DNA from: Spirosoma pollinicola
GTDB lineage: Bacteria > Bacteroidota > Bacteroidia > Cytophagales > Spirosomataceae
Assembly (NCBI RefSeq): GCF_002831565.1
Contig: NZ_CP025096.1
Span: forward strand, 8,118,468 to 8,182,467
Direction: 5' to 3'
Length of the DNA: 64,000 nt
Shown: positions 60,108 to 64,000 of the stretch, in pieces
Numbering within the stretch: the first letter of the stretch is position 1
Layout of the letters: each line of letters begins with the position of its first letter
Position numbers and translations under genes: made by a program
The notes under the pieces: model-generated
The model's database searches: none
What the model was told of the DNA's origin: nothing
What the model saw: the letters and a program-made list of their open reading frames with translations, nothing else

Positions 60108-60770
60108 ATGAAACCGATCATAGCATTCATTGCCCTGATGGCGTTAACAACAACGACCTGGGCGCAGTATCAGAACGACAATAAGGGAAACTCCGCGTTT
60201 CCATCACCCTATCAGGAATACGTAACGTTTAATATTTCGGCCCGGTATGGCGTTGCTTTTCCTATGGGCGGCACACAGGGGTATATTGATAAACTATCGC
60301 CTACCAACCTGGCACTGGATGGCGAGTGGCTGTTTCCTCAACGGTTTTCAATCGGAATAAAAACGGGCTATCAATACAACAAACAGCGATTGGCCCGGCA
60401 AGTATATGATTATGGCGACCAGTCCATCTCGGCCGTGCAAACGCGAACGCTGTCGGTTATTCCGGCAATGGTTTCCCTCTCCTACTACTTCGCCGACAAT
60501 GCAGCGGCTATTCGTCCGTATGTGCAGTTTGCGGGTGGGGGTGCCTATGTTGACTATACCAATTACTTCGGCACGCTGGCCGATCAGTCGCATGGTTTCA
60601 AAGGAGCAATTGCCCCCGCTATTGGGCTTAAGTATTACGGCAAACGCGAGCAGGGATTGGGTGCCGAGATTCAGGCGCAATACCAGAACGTGTTCTTCAA
60701 CTACGATATGCTGAAGAACAGTGCCCCGTCGCTGATGCTGTCGGCCGGGATTTCGTACCGGTTCTATTGA
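60108..60770 (+). CDS. Outer membrane beta-barrel protein
   Basis: 220 residues with a signal peptide (MKPIIAFIALMALTTTTWAQ) and repeated amphipathic strands (NISARYGVAFPMGGTQGYI, MVSLSYYFADNAAAIRPYVQ) ending in LMLSAGISYRFY, an aromatic C-terminus for BAM-type insertion. It is translationally close to the DUF4136 gene. Role unknown. Confidence 0.82.
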   Translation: MKPIIAFIALMALTTTTWAQYQNDNKGNSAFPSPYQEYVTFNISARYGVAFPMGGTQGYIDKLSPTNLALDGEWLFPQRFSIGIKTGYQYNKQRLARQVYDYGDQSISAVQTRTLSVIPAMVSLSYYFADNAAAIRPYVQFAGGGAYVDYTNYFGTLADQSHGFKGAIAPAIGLKYYGKREQGLGAEIQAQYQNVFFNYDMLKNSAPSLMLSAGISYRFY

Positions 60771-60862
60771 TTGCAACAGGCTTAGGTAAATGAATAATGT
60801 AACGTGAATAAGGCATAACCATTACGTATTATTCATTATCCATTAGCCATCTACTTTATACA

Positions 60863-61537
60863 TCACATCAACTCCTCCATGTGGGCAGGCAAACTGCGCC
60901 CGGCAGCACGGCGTTCGGCAGCAAAATCGGCCAGCGTTTGAGCGAGCCGGGCGTTGTTGCGTTCAGTCAGTCCGGTAACCTGCGTAATGTCTTTATCAGT
61001 AAAGAACGCTTTCATAATCAGTTGATTCCAGGCTGCTTCGCTGAAGTAATCGGCAGGGTAAGGGTTATGGAGCATGATGGCCGATTGAACATCGCCAATG
61101 TTATTGCGAATACCTTCTGTTGCCTGAAATACCCATGCTTTGGGGTGCGCCAACACCGGCAAGGCCGAATAAAGCGCAACCAGTTCATTCATTTCGCCTG
61201 CTTTAAACAGTTCGGTAATAGTTTTTACATAAACGGCTTCGTCATCGGCAGGCAGTTGAAGTAGCCACCACACCCGCGAAAGCCGGTCTAGTGTCCAACC
61301 ATCCACCGAGAAGCCGGGGCGCACCCGTTGCAGAGCAAATTGAATATCGGCTGGCACTTCAATAAGTTGTTTACCCACAAAGCGCGGCATCGCTGTAAAA
61401 ACACGGTAGAATAGGGCTACTGGCTGATTGTCCGCAAATGCATCGGCCTGCTGACGAAGGTAATTTACCGCCTTTTCGGAATCAGGTTGCTGCTCAATCA
61501 GGTAGAACAGCGTTTGGCTCATTGTAAGGATATTCAT
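60863..61537 (-). CDS. eboA: EboA domain-containing protein
   Basis: The ATG at 61537 (MNILTMSQTLFYLIEQQ) is preferred to one 16 codons upstream. About 224 residues, almost all helical, with FYRVFTAMPRFVGKQLIEVP, WTLDRLSRVWWLLQLPADDE and NPYPADYFSEAAWNQLIMKA, the conserved blocks of EboA. Known: first gene of the ebo cluster. It is separated here from eboB and eboC by two genes on the opposite strand. Confidence 0.85.
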   Translation of the reverse strand: MNILTMSQTLFYLIEQQPDSEKAVNYLRQQADAFADNQPVALFYRVFTAMPRFVGKQLIEVPADIQFALQRVRPGFSVDGWTLDRLSRVWWLLQLPADDEAVYVKTITELFKAGEMNELVALYSALPVLAHPKAWVFQATEGIRNNIGDVQSAIMLHNPYPADYFSEAAWNQLIMKAFFTDKDITQVTGLTERNNARLAQTLADFAAERRAAGRSLPAHMEELM

Positions 61538-61904
61538 AACGTAAAAGTAGTCGTTCGTTGGATTTAGTACCATGATAAAACACACCTTCGTTCATGATCG
61601 CGCATAGCTAACACATTTAGAGGAAATCCGCAACGAACAACCTGGACATATTTGCCTGTCAGATAGTATTCCAGACTCAACTGCCCGTTTCTTCGGCAAT
61701 CTATTATACAGCATGACATAATACAAGTAGGTACAATTAGCGACCTATACGCTATATTTTACCATCCCATATTATTGCCAAATAGAGAACCGTGTATCCT
61801 TATTTTACGACGTCAATTTTCAGGAGTGTACTCTTATTTTATATCCAAAAATCCTATATCTCTAATATATTTATTTTGTAATAACTTGACTAAGATAGCG
61901 GGAT

Positions 61905-62212
61905 TTGTTGATCATTTGGCAGGGCCGCCTGTGTGGACTGCGCTTCGATTCATAGGGGTGAAGCGGTCAAAACGTTCTTGAAAGAGCGACCTGGTCGAGT
62001 TCACTTAGAACGTTTACCGGCCTACAGTCCTGAATTGAACCCCACTGAATTAGTCTGGAATCAGTTAAAAAAAAGCCTTAAAGAATCAAGTGTTTGTTTC
62101 GCTGGAGGCCTTAACGGAAGCGGTACTTGAGCCGATCAGCTTGTTGCGGAAAGACGTTAAAATGGGGCAGGCCTTTTTCCAGAAAGAGGAAGTCGCCTTC
62201 TTTACGGACTAA
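61905..62212 (+). pseudogene. IS630-family transposase remnant (second copy)
   Basis: Remaining DDE parts: WTALRF-like start, then DCASIHRGEAVKTFLKERPG with the second Asp and LPAYSPELNPTELVWNQLKK with the catalytic Glu. A frameshift near 62100 separates this from the C-terminal LEALTEAVLEPISLLRKDVK and the stop at 62212. 5'-truncated and shifted, so inactive. It differs from the remnant at 37.0 kb. The gap 61538-61904 holds nothing recognisable. Confidence 0.8.
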
Positions 62213-62266
62213 TTCATGGATCAATAACGTATAGATCACTTCGTTGTTTCCTAAACCGTTAACGTA

Positions 62267-63340
62267 ATGAAAGTTCTGTTAAGCACGTTCCTTCTTATTG
62301 TCTTGTCTGCCTTTATGTGGACCCGTCCAGACGATTTACCGATCAATCAAATACAGGTTATCGGTTCCCATAATAGCTATAAGCAAGCCATTGATCCGGC
62401 ATTGTTTAAGGCGTTTCAACAAAAAGATTCAGTATCGGCTAGTAAAATTGATTATGAGCATATACCCCTTACCGATCAGTTGACCATGGGGCTTCGGAAT
62501 CTGGAAATTGATGTGTACGCCGATGAAAAGGGAGGCCGGTATGCTCATCCTAAAGGACTGAATTTGGCTAAAGATCAGGCCCCATACGATCCTGACCATA
62601 AAATGGACCAACCCGGCTTTAAGGTTTTTCATATTGTTGATCTTGATTTTCGCAGCCATAGCCTAACACTAATCGACTGCCTGCAGCAATTGCGAACCTG
62701 GTCAGAAGCGAATCCTGATCACACTCCGGTTTTTATTACCCTCGAAGGCAAAGACCAGCCGCTTCCTACGCCAGGTTATACGGTACCCGAAAAATTCACG
62801 GAGAAGCTGTTTGATGAACTGGATAAAACCCTGCTGGATTATTTAGGATCGAAGCATCTTATTATTCCCGATAATGTGCGGAGCAACTACAGTACGCTGG
62901 AGGAAGCCGTACTAAGAGGCAACTGGCCAACAGTGAACAGTGCAAAGGGGAAATTTATGTTTATCCTGGATGACAAATCGGCCAAACGAGCTATGTATAT
63001 GGCCGGTCATCCATCGCTCAAAGGAAGGGTGTTATTTACAAATGCCGACCCGAATACGCCTGAAGCTGCCACCATGATCCGCAATAATCCAACCGATCCA
63101 GCCATAAAAGGACTGGTCAAAAAAGGATATATCATTCGGACGCGTGCGGACTCAGATACGCAGCAGGCCAGAGCAAATGACACTGGCAATTTTGTAGCTG
63201 CCTGTAATTCGGGAGCACAAATCATAACTACCGACTATTATCTAAAAAGTACTCATTTTAAATCAGACTATTCGGTAAGTTTTGACAAACACACCTATTT
63301 CCGCATCAATCCCTTATTTATAACTCAGGCTGCTAAGTGA
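62267..63340 (+). CDS. PI-PLC X-like (Ca2+-dependent phospholipase C1-like) exported protein
   Basis: 357 residues with a signal peptide (MKVLLSTFLLIVLSAFMWT). QIQVIGSHNSYKQAIDPALF carries the first catalytic His, LTMGLRNLEIDVYADEKGGR the metal-binding Glu/Asp, and VFHIVDLDFRSHSLTLIDC and FITLEGKDQPLP the next blocks. This is the bacterial PI-PLC C1-like family. Known relatives cleave phosphodiester bonds of phosphoinositides; the substrate here is unknown. Confidence 0.85.
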   Translation: MKVLLSTFLLIVLSAFMWTRPDDLPINQIQVIGSHNSYKQAIDPALFKAFQQKDSVSASKIDYEHIPLTDQLTMGLRNLEIDVYADEKGGRYAHPKGLNLAKDQAPYDPDHKMDQPGFKVFHIVDLDFRSHSLTLIDCLQQLRTWSEANPDHTPVFITLEGKDQPLPTPGYTVPEKFTEKLFDELDKTLLDYLGSKHLIIPDNVRSNYSTLEEAVLRGNWPTVNSAKGKFMFILDDKSAKRAMYMAGHPSLKGRVLFTNADPNTPEAATMIRNNPTDPAIKGLVKKGYIIRTRADSDTQQARANDTGNFVAACNSGAQIITTDYYLKSTHFKSDYSVSFDKHTYFRINPLFITQAAK

Positions 63341-63409
63341 CTGACCCAAAGTGACTTAAAGGAAAAGGGGCGATACTTCGGCAGGTTTCGGTCGCGTCCG
63401 GCCTAAAGC

Positions 63410-64000
63410 CTACCGTTTTGCCTTCGGATGGGCCTGATCGTAGGTCTTTTTTAGCTGTTCCAGGCTGGTATGCGTATAAATCTGGGTAGCGGCTAAACTA
63501 CTGTGTCCGAGCAAATCTTTAATGGCATTTAAGTCGGCACCCCGGTTGAGCAGGTGCGTGGCAAATGAGTGGCGCAATATGTGCGGGCTCTTCTTTTCCA
63601 GCGTTGTTACCAGCGCAAGATGCTGTTTCACAATGCGTTGAATAAGCATCGGGTAGGCCGCAATACCTTTATCGCTCACAATAAAATAAACGGGATCGGC
63701 CTTACCCAAAAATTCGGTTTCTTTCAGTTGGCTGTATTGTTGAATAAGCGCAAACAAGGGGTCCGTCAACGGTATAATGCGGTGTTTGTTTCGCTTTCCG
63801 AGTACCGTTATCGTTTTCTCATAGAGGTTCACATCAACGGTTTTCAGCCCCGTAAGCTCACTTAAGCGTATGCCTGTTCCGTAGAGTAATTCGAGGACCA
63901 GTTTGTCGCGAAGCCCCTCAAATGTATCGGCAAACTCAACGTCGCTGAGCAGCATTTCCATCGGCTTCTCTTCAACATACTGCGGCAGTTTCTTACTGGT
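63410..64000 (-). CDS. XerC/XerD-type tyrosine recombinase, 5' end outside window
   Basis: The frame is open to the right edge (upstream codons read TSKKLPQYVEEKP), so the start lies beyond 64000. The catalytic domain is complete: GTGIRLSELTGL (Arg), LGKRNKHRIIPL (Lys), PHILRHSFATHLL (His, Arg), LGHSSLAATQIYTHTS (His, Tyr). Known: XerC and XerD resolve chromosome dimers at dif and also act on plasmid dif sites. It is the host enzyme type needed by the pdif-like array, though no link by position exists. It lacks the integron-integrase extra domain in the visible part. Confidence 0.93.
   Translation of the reverse strand, partial: TSKKLPQYVEEKPMEMLLSDVEFADTFEGLRDKLVLELLYGTGIRLSELTGLKTVDVNLYEKTITVLGKRNKHRIIPLTDPLFALIQQYSQLKETEFLGKADPVYFIVSDKGIAAYPMLIQRIVKQHLALVTTLEKKSPHILRHSFATHLLNRGADLNAIKDLLGHSSLAATQIYTHTSLEQLKKTYDQAHPKAKR

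Noticed and set aside
63410..64000. Tyrosine recombinase as the integron integrase of the attC array
   Set aside because: The visible motifs are of the XerC/D type, there is no sign of the integrase-specific insertion in the visible part, and it lies over 31 kb from the array within chromosomal genes.

Overview
The window reads as a Bacteroidota chromosome segment, most likely Cytophagales and close to Spirosoma. The support is the family content: DUF4468, DUF2807 (head GIN), DUF4136, SprB-like repeat and GEVED domains, DUF11 adhesin repeats, BfmA/BtgA and DUF5712 mobilization proteins, a SUF cluster with BrxA, and ebo genes. The species call is inference. No rRNA, tRNA or CRISPR array was seen.

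Layout. 1-11200 is accessory: a large STAND/NACHT-type NTPase fused to a C-terminal PD-(D/E)XK nuclease, a DUF1016/YhcG nuclease, a GH26 mannanase, a DUF3800 protein, and a 422-bp terminal-inverted-repeat element with a 6-bp target duplication. 11429-20269 is a mobilizable plasmid backbone: coupling protein, DUF5712 relaxase, BfmA/BtgA protein, a Rep_3-type initiator flanked by six iterons, and ParA with a small partner. It is bracketed by two dif-like sites. 20242-25578 is an array of single-gene modules, mostly lipoproteins and secreted proteins. Each gene is preceded by a 28-bp XerC/XerD (pdif-like) site of 11+6+11 geometry. In three of these sites a 127-128-bp hairpin element sits exactly between the two arms.

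25866-32054 is a second, different array. It has four complete attC sites (85-88 bp, RYYYAAC and GTTRRRY boxes, complementary inner arms) and two half sites. They separate cassettes coding for an 86-aa orphan, DnaJ plus DUF6804, two orphans with R-x-H motifs, and a RelE-like pair. There is no integron integrase nearby, so it is a CALIN-type array. The cassettes also share an unusual degenerate 55-bp repeat in fixed phase with attC.

32700-37300 holds an M23 peptidase, a serine recombinase, a DUF4468 protein, and decayed genes including an IS630 remnant. 37434-64000 looks like ordinary chromosome: DUF2807, two SDRs, a MarR regulator, two arginine-deiminase-superfamily enzymes (CtlX type and ADI type), large secreted proteins (DUF11 repeats; an M43 protease with a dockerin-like tail next to a cohesin-like protein), the SUF cluster (sufC, sufD, sufS, sufE, DUF59, brxA, without sufB and with a frameshifted toxin gene inside), eboC/eboB/eboA, a second IS630 remnant, a PI-PLC-like enzyme, and a XerC/D-type recombinase that runs off the right edge.

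The most interesting signal is the pairing of two unrelated modular gene-capture architectures, pdif modules and attC cassettes, side by side next to an integrated replicon. Both have features I do not recognise from described systems: hairpins inserted inside dif-like sites, and 55-bp repeats phased to attC.
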